Origin: JABFRJ01 sp964389095 | GTDB lineage: Bacteria; Pseudomonadota; Alphaproteobacteria; Rhizobiales; Hyphomicrobiaceae | DNA: 29,146 bases | Assembly: GCA_964389095.1 (NCBI GenBank) | Contig: CAYMEB010000035.1 | Location: forward strand, 1 to 29,146 | Direction: 5' to 3' | In this document: positions 16,259-24,863 of the stretch, in pieces | Position numbering within the stretch: the stretch's first letter is position 1 | Layout of the letters: each line of letters opens with the position of its first letter | Position numbers and translations under genes: made by a program | The notes under the pieces: generated by a model | What the model saw: only the letters and a program-made list of their open reading frames with translations | What the model was told of the DNA's origin: nothing | The model's database searches: none

Positions 16259-16915
16259 TCAGATGATCTTCTGGCCGGTCTTCTTCCAGTCGGCGACGAA
16301 CTGGGCGAGGCCTTTATCCGTGAGCGGATGAGCAACCAGCGCCTTGAGAACCGACGGCGGAACGGTAGCGACATCGGCGCCGATCATGGCCGCGTCGCGC
16401 ACATGTCCGACGGTGCGGATCGAGGCGGCGAGGATCTCGGTGCCGAGGTCGGGGTAGTTGTCGTAGATCTGGCGGATCTCGCGGATGAGGCTCATGCCGT
16501 CATAGCCCATGTCGTCGATGCGTCCGATGAACGGCGAGACGAAAGTCGCTCCGGCCTTGGCGGCGAGCAACGCCTGATTGGCCGAGAAGCACAGCGTGAC
16601 GTTGGTCATGATGCCGTCGCCGCTGAGCGCCTTGCAGGCCTTGAGACCGTCCCAGGTCAGCGGCAGCTTGACCGTGACGTTCTTGGCGATCCTGGCCAGA
16701 ACACGGCCTTCGGCCAGCATGCCCTCGACGTCCGTCGCCGCGACTTCGGCAGAAACGGGCCCGTCCACCACCGCGCAGATCTCCGCGACGATTGTCTTGA
16801 AATCGCGCCCGGCCTTGGCAACCAGAGAGGGATTGGTCGTCACGCCATCGAGCAGGCCGGTGGCCGCCAGCTCCCTGATTTCGGCGACATCGGCGGTATC
16901 GACGAAGAATTTCAT
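16259..16915 (-). CDS. Small transaldolase / fructose-6-phosphate aldolase family protein
   Basis: A 218-residue class I aldolase of the short transaldolase (TalC/FSA) family. It has a TIM barrel with MKFFVDTADVAEIREL at the start, GVTTNPSLVAKAG (24-36), the Schiff-base lysine in NVTVKLPLT (Lys83), TLCFSANQALLAAKAG, and FVSPFIGRIDDMG. The length fits the short single-domain form, which works in the non-oxidative pentose phosphate pathway or as fructose-6-phosphate aldolase. Sequence alone does not separate these well, so I give no symbol. The ATG at 16915 matches family starts; the frame stays open to 18139 over the patatin gene, but that part has no homology pattern. The patatin gene ends 95 bases upstream, same strand, so they may be cotranscribed. 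Confidence 0.92.
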   Translation of the reverse strand: MKFFVDTADVAEIRELAATGLLDGVTTNPSLVAKAGRDFKTIVAEICAVVDGPVSAEVAATDVEGMLAEGRVLARIAKNVTVKLPLTWDGLKACKALSGDGIMTNVTLCFSANQALLAAKAGATFVSPFIGRIDDMGYDGMSLIREIRQIYDNYPDLGTEILAASIRTVGHVRDAAMIGADVATVPPSVLKALVAHPLTDKGLAQFVADWKKTGQKII

Positions 16916-17010
16916 CTCGATTGCGTCCTTGCTCGTTCGATCTGTGACCAGCTTACCGGTGGTCGCGGATGCGGGATAGCCGGGTAATCTCCCAGGGTCC
17001 AGCCAGAACG

Positions 17011-18012
17011 CTACTTGGGGGAGCGTTTGCGGCCACGGGCGGGCAGGAGCGGCGGTCCGGGCGGCGGGGCGACGGCTTCGGGAACGTCCGCTGGCTGGCT
17101 GTCGAGAATGCGACCGAGCTGGCGCTTGAGCACGTCCTTCACGGGCTCGGCAGCGGCCAGGATTTCCCTGTAGCGGTGGAAGTCGATGACGGAAAAATGG
17201 TCGACCGGGCAGTCGACGTAGACATCGGGGTGGCGCGCTTCCAGCTTGGCCCTGACGATCGAGCGCTGGAAGATCTGGGACGATCCCATGATGACCTCCA
17301 AAGCCGAGGGATGGCTCGGCCGCTCCTCGACCGCGACCGTCCCCGGAGCGTTGCCGGAAACGTCGACCGCAATCGTCACATCGGCGCCGGGCGCAACGAG
17401 ATCGAAGGGCAGCGGATTGACCAAGCCGCCGTCGACCAGAACGGCCCCGGAGATCTTCACCGGCGTGAAAATCGCCGGCAAAGCCATGCTGGCGGCTACC
17501 GCCGGGCGGAGCGGTCCGGCCGAGAACACGAGCGGCTCTTGCGCGTAGAAGTCGGTAGCCACGACCTGGAAGGGGATCTGCAGCTCCTCGAAACTGCGCG
17601 CGACCTTGCTCGGCAGAACCACCTCCATGAGGGCTTCGGGGTCGAGCAGCGCTGGCCGTATCGGGATAATGCTCAGGAACTTGAGCACGGGTTCCGCGCG
17701 GGCGGAGAACAATTGGCGCACCAGCTCGAAGCGCTGCCCCAGGACCTCCTCGGTGTGGGCGCGCAGGTGTTTGCCCGACAGACCGGAGCAGTAGCCGGCG
17801 CCGTAGATCGCGCCGATCGAAGTGCCGGCCACGACCGCCGGCTTCACGCCGAGTTCGTCGAGCGCTTCCAGCGCCAGCACGTGGGCCAGTCCCCGAGCGC
17901 CGCCGCCGCCCAGTGCAAGGGCGATGCGCCGTCCGGACTGTACGGGCAGGCCCGGCCCGCGCAGGGATTTGGGGACCACGGGGCGAGGCGGGGCGGGCAG
18001 TCGCTCGGTCAT
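17011..18012 (-). CDS. Patatin-like phospholipase family protein
   Basis: A 333-residue serine lipid acyl hydrolase of the patatin/RssA type. It shows the oxyanion-hole loop GGGGARG at 35-41, the nucleophile elbow GTSIG with Ser65, the conserved PxLLDPEAL region, and the catalytic Asp in VDGGLVNPLPF (Asp194). A catalytic Ser-Asp dyad is thus complete. The N-terminus (1-27) is Pro/Arg-rich and lacks a clear signal peptide, so it is probably cytosolic or membrane-peripheral. The C-terminus is Pro-rich, ending in RGRKRSPK. The ATG at 18012 has a GGGG stretch six bases ahead; ATGs at 18024 and 18108 are in frame. It is divergent from the HpcH/HpaI aldolase gene with a 200-base spacer. Substrate unknown. 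Confidence 0.9.
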   Translation of the reverse strand: MTERLPAPPRPVVPKSLRGPGLPVQSGRRIALALGGGGARGLAHVLALEALDELGVKPAVVAGTSIGAIYGAGYCSGLSGKHLRAHTEEVLGQRFELVRQLFSARAEPVLKFLSIIPIRPALLDPEALMEVVLPSKVARSFEELQIPFQVVATDFYAQEPLVFSAGPLRPAVAASMALPAIFTPVKISGAVLVDGGLVNPLPFDLVAPGADVTIAVDVSGNAPGTVAVEERPSHPSALEVIMGSSQIFQRSIVRAKLEARHPDVYVDCPVDHFSVIDFHRYREILAAAEPVKDVLKRQLGRILDSQPADVPEAVAPPPGPPLLPARGRKRSPK

Positions 18013-18212
18013 GCGGGACCCCATCTGTTTCGGCGGCTGGCGGGAAGATGGGCACGCCGGTCCGGTTTTGCCAACGGCCAGCCCCACCCGGACGAAACGG
18101 CAAGCCATGCGCGTGCGTCGGTTTGCCTACCGTGCGCAACGGCCTGGATCGTTCCTCACAGCCCGATTAGGGTGCGCCCAGCAGATCCGCTCAGTCGACA
18201 TCGGGAGCCCCC

Positions 18213-18992
18213 ATGCCGCGCAACCCCGCCCGCGAACGCCTGGAGAAAGGCGAACTCGCCCTCGGAATTGGCCTGAGGCAGGCCAGGACCGTGGACATCG
18301 CCGCAGCCATGGCCACGACCGGCCTCGACTGGCTGTTCATCGACCTCGAGCACGGGACGATGCCGCTCGATACGGCGGTACAGATTTCGGTGGCCGCGAA
18401 CGCGGCCGGCATCACGCCCCTCGTCCGCGTGCCGCACGGCCAGTACGACATGGCGACGCGCGCACTGGACGGCGGCGCCATGGGCATCGTCATGCCTCAC
18501 GTGGACACGGCCGAGGAAGCCCGCACGATGGCGGACCGCCTGCGCTATCCGCCGGCCGGACACCGGTCGGTCGCGGGCGCCATGGCGCAGTTCGAGTTCC
18601 GCAGCGTCCCGCTCGCCGACGCGACGCGGGAGATGAACGCGCGGCAGCTTCTGGTGGCCATGCTGGAGACGCCGAAAGCGATCGCGAACGCCGAAGCGAT
18701 CGCAGCGGTCGAGGGGATCGATGTTCTGCTGATCGGCACCAATGACCTGTGCATGGAGATGGGTCTGCCGGGCCAGGTCATGCACGCGGACGTCGCCAAG
18801 GCCTACGGCGTCGCCGCAGCCGCCTGCCGCAAGCACGGGAAATGGCTCGGCATGGGCGGCGTCTACACCGAGGAAGGGATTGCGGCCTACACGCGGATCG
18901 GAGCGCGCATGGTGCTGACCGGCAGCGATCTGTCCTACATGATGGCGGCAGCGGGTGCCCGCGTCGGGGCCGCGCGCGCACTTTCGCTGTGA
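18213..18992 (+). CDS. HpcH/HpaI family aldolase
   Basis: A 259-residue class II (metal-dependent) pyruvate-type aldolase of the HpcH/HpaI/citrate-lyase-beta-like fold. Visible: WLFIDLEHGTMP with catalytic His47, the VRVP strand with Arg72, MLETPKAIAN with metal ligand Glu152, and IGTNDLCMEMGL with Asp178. These are the usual HpaI-type active-site residues, so it should cleave or form 4-hydroxy-2-oxo acids with a divalent metal. The closest named family is 2,4-dihydroxyhept-2-ene-1,7-dioate aldolase, but the true substrate is not fixed by sequence. A GGGAG site lies five bases above the ATG at 18213. The next gene, an M20 amidohydrolase, starts 46 bases after its stop, so the two likely form an operon. 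Confidence 0.9.
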   Translation: MPRNPARERLEKGELALGIGLRQARTVDIAAAMATTGLDWLFIDLEHGTMPLDTAVQISVAANAAGITPLVRVPHGQYDMATRALDGGAMGIVMPHVDTAEEARTMADRLRYPPAGHRSVAGAMAQFEFRSVPLADATREMNARQLLVAMLETPKAIANAEAIAAVEGIDVLLIGTNDLCMEMGLPGQVMHADVAKAYGVAAAACRKHGKWLGMGGVYTEEGIAAYTRIGARMVLTGSDLSYMMAAAGARVGAARALSL

Positions 18993-19038
18993 GCATCGAC
19001 AGAGTTCTTCCACACACGCAGACCTTTCCGGAGACGAC

Positions 19039-20193
19039 ATGTCCGCACTCGACGCAATCCGCGGCTTTCACGCCGACCTCACCGCAATCCGCCGCGATTT
19101 TCACGAGAACCCGGAAATCGGCATGGAAGAGCATCGCACGGCCGAGATCGTCGCCCGGAAGCTCGCAGAATGGGGCATCGAGGTGCATCGCGGGGTCGGC
19201 AAGACGGGCGTGGTCGGAGTGCTCCGGCGTGGCGAGGGGCGCAGGATCGGCCTTCGCGCCGACATGGATTGCCTGCCGATGGAAGAACAGACGAACCTGC
19301 CTTACCGCAGCAAGGTCGCGGGCAAAATGCACGCCTGCGGCCACGACGGGCACACCACGATGCTGCTCGGCGCGGCGCGCTATCTCGCCCAGTCCAAGAC
19401 CTTCAAGGGCACGGTCAACTTCATCTTCCAGCCGGGCGAAGAAGGGATGGGCGGCGCGCTCGCCATGCTCGACGACAAACTGTTCGAGCGTTTCCCCTGC
19501 GACGAGATCTACGGCATGCACAACCGGCCCGGGATGCCGGTCGGGAAATTCGCGATCAACAGGGGCCCGTCGGCCGCCGGCGGCGCTTTCTTCGACATCA
19601 AGATCACCGGCCTCGGCAGCCACGGCGCGCGCCCCGAGGCGGGCATCGACCCGGTACTCGTCGCGGCCCATGTGACGACTGCGCTGCAGTCGATCGTGTC
19701 GCGCAACGTGCGGCCGCAGGAGACGGCGGTGCTCAGCGTGACGCGGATCGTCGGCGGCGACGCCTACAATGTCATCCCGCAGACGGCGACCCTGTCGGGG
19801 ACGGCCCGCGCCTTCTCCAACGAGGTGATGAAGCAGATCGAGGCCAACATGCGCCGTATCGCGAAGGGCGTGGCGCAGGGCTTCGGCGCGGACGCGGAGG
19901 TCGACTTCCGCCTGATCTTCGCGCCGCTGATCAATTCCGAGGCCGAGACCGACGCGATCGCGGACACCGCGGCCGCTCTGGTGGGGGCGGCGAACATCGA
20001 CCGGTCCAAGGACCCCAGCATGGGGTCGGAGGACTTCAGCTTCATGATGGAAAAAGTGCCCGGCGCGTACATCCAGGTCGGCAACGGCGACAGCGCCGAC
20101 CTGCACAACCCCGCCTACAATTTCAACGACGAGGCGACGCCGTACGGCGCAGCCCTCTATGCCTCTCTGGTGGAACGACGGCTGGGCGGCTGA
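19039..20193 (+). CDS. M20 family amidohydrolase (hippurate hydrolase-like)
   Basis: A 384-residue metallohydrolase of the M20D aminoacylase/hippurate hydrolase group. Motifs: RRDFHENPEIGMEEHRT (split), GLRADMDCLPM, the metal loop HACGHDGHTTML with Cys100 and His102, FQPGEEGMGGA with the catalytic Glu134 and ligand Glu135, GMHNRPGMPVG with His161, GSHGARPEAGIDP, and near the end MGSEDFSFMM plus DLHNPAYNF. All expected ligands are present, so it should be active as an N-acyl amino acid or hippurate amidase. It is cytosolic, without a signal peptide. The ATG at 19039 has GGAG five to six bases ahead. It follows the HpcH/HpaI aldolase by 46 bases. Substrate open. Confidence 0.93.
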   Translation: MSALDAIRGFHADLTAIRRDFHENPEIGMEEHRTAEIVARKLAEWGIEVHRGVGKTGVVGVLRRGEGRRIGLRADMDCLPMEEQTNLPYRSKVAGKMHACGHDGHTTMLLGAARYLAQSKTFKGTVNFIFQPGEEGMGGALAMLDDKLFERFPCDEIYGMHNRPGMPVGKFAINRGPSAAGGAFFDIKITGLGSHGARPEAGIDPVLVAAHVTTALQSIVSRNVRPQETAVLSVTRIVGGDAYNVIPQTATLSGTARAFSNEVMKQIEANMRRIAKGVAQGFGADAEVDFRLIFAPLINSEAETDAIADTAAALVGAANIDRSKDPSMGSEDFSFMMEKVPGAYIQVGNGDSADLHNPAYNFNDEATPYGAALYASLVERRLGG

Positions 20194-20264
20194 GGCTCGC
20201 GACCGGCCGGCGGCGCGCCACGGCGTACTAACCACGACTGTTACCGAAACTCATTCGCCTGAGA

Positions 20265-20347
20265 CGGCATATTGCCGCCGCAGAACGCCCTGACTATCTA
20301 CAGGCGTTGCCGGGCGACAAAGGAGCCGTCCGGCTCGCTCCGGACGG
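20265..20347 (+). promoter_or_regulatory. Three-hairpin leader upstream of the MreB-like gene
   Basis: Three inverted repeats follow each other: CGGCA/TGCCG (20265-20277, 3-base loop); AACGCC-C-TG with CAGGCGTT (20284-20308, one bulged C, 8-base loop); and CCGTCCGG/CCGGACGG (20326-20347, perfect 8-bp stem, 6-base loop). They lie between the M20 stop and the MreB-like start. They could be a terminator region for the upstream genes, an mRNA leader structure, or both. No T-run was seen. Structure seen directly; role inferred. Confidence 0.35.
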
Positions 20348-20424
20348 AATGCCGTGTCGCAGCCGCGGAGCGGCCAAGGGCGCCGGATAACTTCCAAAGC
20401 AGGGACGTAAAGCAGACTTCGACC

Positions 20425-21462
20425 ATGGCACGCGCCATCGCACGAACCTTCGCGGACGACATCGCGATCGACCTGGGGACCGCGAACACGCTGGTCCACG
20501 TGGCCGGTCGCGGCATCGTCATCGACGAGCCCTCGATCGTCGCCGTCAGGACCAGGGGCGGCGTGCGGGAGATTCTGGCCGTCGGTCAGAACGCGAAGCT
20601 CGTCGCCGGGCGGACCCCGGAGGCGAGCGAGATCCTGCGGCCGATGCGCGACGGCGTGATCGCTGATTTCGTGGCGACCGAAGAGATGCTGCGCCAGTTC
20701 ATCAAGCGGGCAAAGACGATGCTGGGCTTCCGGCGCCCGCGCATCGTGATCTGCGTTCCCTCCGGTGCGACCGCGGTCGAGCGCCGCGCCGTGTTCGAGA
20801 CGGCGAACTCCGCCGGCGCCCGCAAGGTGCTGTTGCTCGAGGAGCCGGTGGCCGCAGCACTCGGCGCGGGACTGCCCGTGGACGAGGCCGGCGGAACCAT
20901 GGTGGTCGACATCGGGGGCGGCACGACCGACATCGCCGTCCTGTCGCGCGGCGAGATCGTGCAGTCGCGCTCGCTGCGGCTGGCGGGCAATGCGATGGAC
21001 GAGGCCATCATGCGGCACGTGCGCCGCCGCCATCACCTTCTGATCGGGGAAGCGAACGCCGAGAGGATCAAGATCGAGGCCGGCACCGCGTTCGCGGTTG
21101 CGGGCAGTTCCGCGACCGAGATCCACATCCGCGGGCGGGATTTGCGGCAGGGCCGCGCCAAGTCGGTCGTCCTGACGCCCGCCGACGTCGCCGAGGCGCT
21201 ACGCGAACCGATCGACGAGATCGCCGATTTCGTCCAGCGCGCCCTCGAGGAATTGCCGCCGGACGTGTCGAGCGAGGCTTGCAAGCGTGGCATCGCGTTG
21301 ACCGGCGGCGGCGCGCTCCTCGACCGCCTCGACCAGGCTCTCGCACGGCGGCTCGGCATCCGCTTCGTCGTCCCGCCGGAGCCGATGCAGTGCGTAGTCA
21401 GGGGCACCGCGCTCGTGCTGGAGCAGCTCTCACGGCGCCAGCATCTGCTGATCAAGCCGTGA
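20425..21462 (+). CDS. MreB-like actin family protein, stand-alone
   Basis: A 345-residue bacterial actin. It has IAIDLGTANTLVHVAGRG (phosphate 1, about 13-30), the MreB-typical RPMRDGVIADF, ICVPSGATAVERRAV, EEPVAAALGAGLPV, phosphate 2 MVVDIGGGTTDIAVLSRG, LLIGEANAERIKIEAG and adenosine-motif GIALTGGGALLDRL. Length and motif order match MreB, which polymerises under the inner membrane and guides lateral wall synthesis. However, the neighbours are not mreC, mreD or a PBP2 gene, and the N-terminus (MARAIARTFADD) differs from the usual membrane-binding MFxxxxG-type opening. I read it as a paralog rather than the main rod MreB. No strong ribosome site precedes the ATG at 20425. It converges with the DUF924 gene. 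Confidence 0.88.
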   Translation: MARAIARTFADDIAIDLGTANTLVHVAGRGIVIDEPSIVAVRTRGGVREILAVGQNAKLVAGRTPEASEILRPMRDGVIADFVATEEMLRQFIKRAKTMLGFRRPRIVICVPSGATAVERRAVFETANSAGARKVLLLEEPVAAALGAGLPVDEAGGTMVVDIGGGTTDIAVLSRGEIVQSRSLRLAGNAMDEAIMRHVRRRHHLLIGEANAERIKIEAGTAFAVAGSSATEIHIRGRDLRQGRAKSVVLTPADVAEALREPIDEIADFVQRALEELPPDVSSEACKRGIALTGGGALLDRLDQALARRLGIRFVVPPEPMQCVVRGTALVLEQLSRRQHLLIKP

Positions 21463-21480
21463 GCCGCAGCGCACCGGCTC
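21461..21480. terminator. Candidate hairpin between MreB-like gene and DUF924 gene
   Basis: GAGCCG (21461-21466) and CGGCTC (21475-21480) pair perfectly around an eight-base loop, directly at the stop of the MreB-like gene and just before the end of the convergent DUF924 gene. There is no T-run, so it is only a weak terminator candidate. Confidence 0.28.
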
Positions 21481-21486
21481 GTTGGA

Positions 21487-22053
21487 TCAGAACGAACTCA
21501 TCGGCTCTTTCAGGAAAGCGATCTCCTGCGGAGACGATGTGCGGCCCAGAGCCTCGTTGCGGTGTGGAAACCGACCGAAACGCTCGATGATGCGCTGATG
21601 GGCGAGCGCGTAGCGGTCGAGCTCGGGATCTCCAAGCGTGGCGATCAGCGCGACCGAACGCGCCTGGAGCGCCAGCTCCTCCGCATGCTCAAACGGTAGG
21701 TAGTAGAACAGCCGCCGCTCCTTCGCCGTGGCGGCGTCGTGCCCTGCCGCGATGGCCTGCTCGGCCAGCGTGACCGCCTTGGCGTCGGCTGAGAAGGCCC
21801 GAGGACTACCGCGGAACAGGTTGCGCGGGAACTGGTCGAGGGCGATCACCGCGGCGAGCGAGACGGCAGGGGTCGCCAGAAGATCGTCGAGCGCCGTGTC
21901 GAGCACGGTCTCGTGCACCGACAGAAAACGCGCGCGGATCGCGTCGTCGACGGCGGCATCCTTCGTGAACCACTGCTTGGGCTGCAACTCGCCGAACCAG
22001 AAACCCAGGATGTCTGCGGCCCAGGTCGGCGCGGCGTTCGAGGGATTGGACAT
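21487..22053 (-). CDS. DUF924 family protein
   Basis: A 188-residue all-helical cytosolic protein matching DUF924 in size and motifs: ILGFWFGELQPKQWFTKD at the start, then ARFLSVHE, VIALDQFPRNLFRGSPRAF (the strongest family marker), the FYYLPFEHAE block and FGRFPHRNEALGR near the end. The fold resembles TPR helices; I know of no established reaction. The ATG at 22053 gives the family length; a frame start at 22089 would add 12 residues. It is divergent from the second livG with a 161-base spacer and convergent with the MreB-like gene, so it is likely monocistronic. Family call firm, function unknown. Confidence 0.9.
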   Translation of the reverse strand: MSNPSNAAPTWAADILGFWFGELQPKQWFTKDAAVDDAIRARFLSVHETVLDTALDDLLATPAVSLAAVIALDQFPRNLFRGSPRAFSADAKAVTLAEQAIAAGHDAATAKERRLFYYLPFEHAEELALQARSVALIATLGDPELDRYALAHQRIIERFGRFPHRNEALGRTSSPQEIAFLKEPMSSF

Positions 22054-22214
22054 GGCGATTGGGCTCCGCGCGTCTCGGGCATCATACACAGGCGACGACC
22101 GCCTGCCGGCAGGACGGGCGCCGGTCTCACCTGTGCTTCCTCAGTCGGCAATTCCTGTCTATCGTACAGGAGCCGTTCCTTCCCAGTCACCCACACCAGT
22201 GCACCGACCGCCAG

Positions 22215-22988
22215 ATGTCCCTGCTCACCGTCGACACAGTCACGCGCAGCTTTTACGGCGTTCACGCACTCAACGGGATGACGATGGCGGTCCCGCGCGG
22301 CGGGATCACGGGGCTGATCGGGCCCAACGGTGCGGGGAAAACCACGCTGTTCGGGTGCATCAGCGGGATCGTGCCGGCGGACGGCGGCCACATCGTGTTC
22401 GATGGCCACGACATCACGTGCCTGCGGCCGGACCAGATCACGAAACTGGGACTCGTGCGCACGTTTCAGATCGCCCGCGGGCTGCCGCGACTGTCGGTGC
22501 TGGAAAACCTCATGTTGTATGGCGCCGCCCAGCCCGGCGAAGGCCTCGCCGCCGCATTGCTCCGGCTGCGGCCGGCGGTGGCGCGGGAAAAGGAGCTGCT
22601 GGAGCGTGCCGCCGCGATCGCTGCGAGGCTCAACCTCACGCGGGTCATTCACGCACCGGCGTCGGAGCTTTCGGGGGGGCAGAAGAAGCTTCTGGAAATC
22701 GGCAGGGCGCTGATGGCCGATCCAAAGATGATTCTGCTCGACGAGCCCGTGGCCGGAGTGAACCCCACGCTCGCCCGCGAGATCGGGGAGCATCTGCGCG
22801 GTCTCGCAAGGGAAGGCATAACCATCCTGCTGATCGAGCACCACATGGACATGGTCGCGCGGCTCTGCGACCGGGTGATCGTGCTTGCCGAGGGACGTCA
22901 CCTCGCCGAAGGCACGTTCGAGGCGGTCGCGAACGATCCGGTCGTTCAGGAAGCCTACATGGGCCGGCGCAAGCGGGCGGGAGCTTGA
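22215..22988 (+). CDS. livG: LivG-type ABC transporter ATPase (second set)
   Basis: A 257-residue branched-chain amino acid family ATPase. Walker A GPNGAGKTT, Q-loop LGLVRTFQIARGLP, signature SELSGGQKKLLEIGRAL, Walker B MILLDEPVAGVNP and H-loop IEHHMDMV are all present. It differs from the first LivG (630-1415) in having a canonical LSGGQ signature and HHMD instead of HDMS, so it is a distinct paralog, not a recent copy. There is no good ribosome site just above the ATG at 22215; an AGGAG lies about 45 bases upstream. The second livF starts one base after its TGA. No permease or binding-protein gene is next to it in the window, so its membrane partner is not known. Confidence 0.93.
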   Translation: MSLLTVDTVTRSFYGVHALNGMTMAVPRGGITGLIGPNGAGKTTLFGCISGIVPADGGHIVFDGHDITCLRPDQITKLGLVRTFQIARGLPRLSVLENLMLYGAAQPGEGLAAALLRLRPAVAREKELLERAAAIAARLNLTRVIHAPASELSGGQKKLLEIGRALMADPKMILLDEPVAGVNPTLAREIGEHLRGLAREGITILLIEHHMDMVARLCDRVIVLAEGRHLAEGTFEAVANDPVVQEAYMGRRKRAGA

Positions 22989-22989
22989 G

Positions 22990-23700
22990 ATGGGCACCCT
23001 CTCCGTCAGCGGCGTTGTCGCCGGGTATGGCGCGGCCGACGAGATCCTCAAGGGCGTCGACCTCGAGGTGGCAAAAGGCGAGATCGTCTCGATCATCGGT
23101 CCCAACGGTGCCGGCAAGTCCACCCTGCTCAAGACGGTGGCGGGTCTCCTGCGCCCCAAGAGCGGATCGATCCTCCTGGACGGGCGGCCGATCGCGGGCC
23201 TCGAGCCGCGCGAGATTTCCCGGCTGGGCATGGCCTACGTTCCCCAGGAGCACAACATCTTCCCGACCATGACTGTTCGCGAGAACCTCGAGATGGGCGG
23301 CTACGTCGATCCGGCAGGCGCCAAGGCGCGCATCGACGGCGTGATGGAGCGCATGCCGGTGCTGGCGCAGAAGCGGCGTCACGCGGCCCGTACCCTGTCG
23401 GGCGGCAAGCGGCAGATGCTCGCGATGGCGATGGCGCTGATGGTCGAGCCGACGGTGCTGCTGCTGGACGAGCCATCGGCCGGCCTCTCGCCGATCGCGG
23501 CCGAACGCCTGTTCGATGTCGTGCAGCAGATCAATCGCGAAGGCCGGACGATCGTGATGGTCGAGCAGAACGCCAACGAGGCGCTCGCGATCTCGCACCG
23601 GACCTACATTCTCGTAGATGGCCGCAACAGCCGTTCCGGTCCCTCGGCGACGCTCGCCGCCGATCCGGAAATCCGTCGCATCTTCCTGGGTGGAACGTGA
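22990..23700 (+). CDS. livF: LivF-type ABC transporter ATPase (second set)
   Basis: A 236-residue ATPase of the LivF class. It has Walker A GPNGAGKST, the LivF-typical MAYVPQEHNIFPTMTVREN, signature TLSGGKRQMLAMAMAL, Walker B VLLLDEPSAGLSP, and VEQNANEALAISHR with the H-loop equivalent. It ends in RIFLGGT, the usual LivF tail. Its ATG is one base beyond the livG stop (TGAGATG), so the pair is translationally coupled and should form a heterodimer. The gene ends 43 bases before the convergent prs stop. Permease partners are absent from the window. Substrate unknown. Confidence 0.94.
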   Translation: MGTLSVSGVVAGYGAADEILKGVDLEVAKGEIVSIIGPNGAGKSTLLKTVAGLLRPKSGSILLDGRPIAGLEPREISRLGMAYVPQEHNIFPTMTVRENLEMGGYVDPAGAKARIDGVMERMPVLAQKRRHAARTLSGGKRQMLAMAMALMVEPTVLLLDEPSAGLSPIAAERLFDVVQQINREGRTIVMVEQNANEALAISHRTYILVDGRNSRSGPSATLAADPEIRRIFLGGT

Positions 23701-23743
23701 GCCGCCGCGCCGCTCACGGGAACGCAGGACACGGGTCGGCCGT

Positions 23744-24733
<990 letters not shown>

Positions 24734-24765
24734 GGCGATGTCTCCGTCCTGTGAGGAACAGGCGC

Positions 24766-24794
24766 GCTATAGCAAGCGCCTTCGAGCGTGTAAA
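24766..24794 (-). promoter_or_regulatory. Sigma-70 type promoter of prs
   Basis: On the minus strand TTTACA (24794-24789) is followed by exactly 17 bases and TATAGC (24771-24766). This matches the vegetative consensus at five of six -35 and four of six -10 positions. It predicts a start near 24758-24760 and a leader of about 26 bases to the ATG at 24733. Confidence 0.65.
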
Positions 24795-24823
24795 CGATTG
24801 GCGGCGCCGCATTCGCAGACAGG

Positions 24824-24845
24824 CGGGGACAACTGTGTTGCCCCG
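24824..24845 (-). terminator. Hairpin between the lipoprotein gene and prs
   Basis: CGGGG-A-CAAC (24824-24833) pairs with GTTGCCCCG (24837-24845): nine pairs with one bulged A and a TGT loop. It starts about 19 bases after the lipoprotein gene stop and ends before the prs promoter, a natural place to end the upstream transcript. There is no T-run, so it may stabilise a 3' end rather than terminate by itself. Confidence 0.35.
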
Positions 24846-24863
24846 GCGCCTGCCAGTGTCAAT

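Noticed and set aside
15984..16331. Plus-strand 115-codon frame filling the gap before the transaldolase
   Set aside because: It runs over both neighbouring genes, has no ribosome site or family pattern, and overlaps the likely promoter on the opposite strand.
16259..18139. Minus-strand frame of 626 codons that could look like one fused protein ending in the transaldolase
   Set aside because: Only the last 218 codons match the aldolase family. The rest overlaps the patatin gene in another frame and is Arg/Pro-rich shadow sequence.
18778..20235. Minus-strand 485-codon frame opposite the M20 amidohydrolase
   Set aside because: Arg/His/Asp-rich shadow without motifs; the plus strand has every M20 metal ligand.
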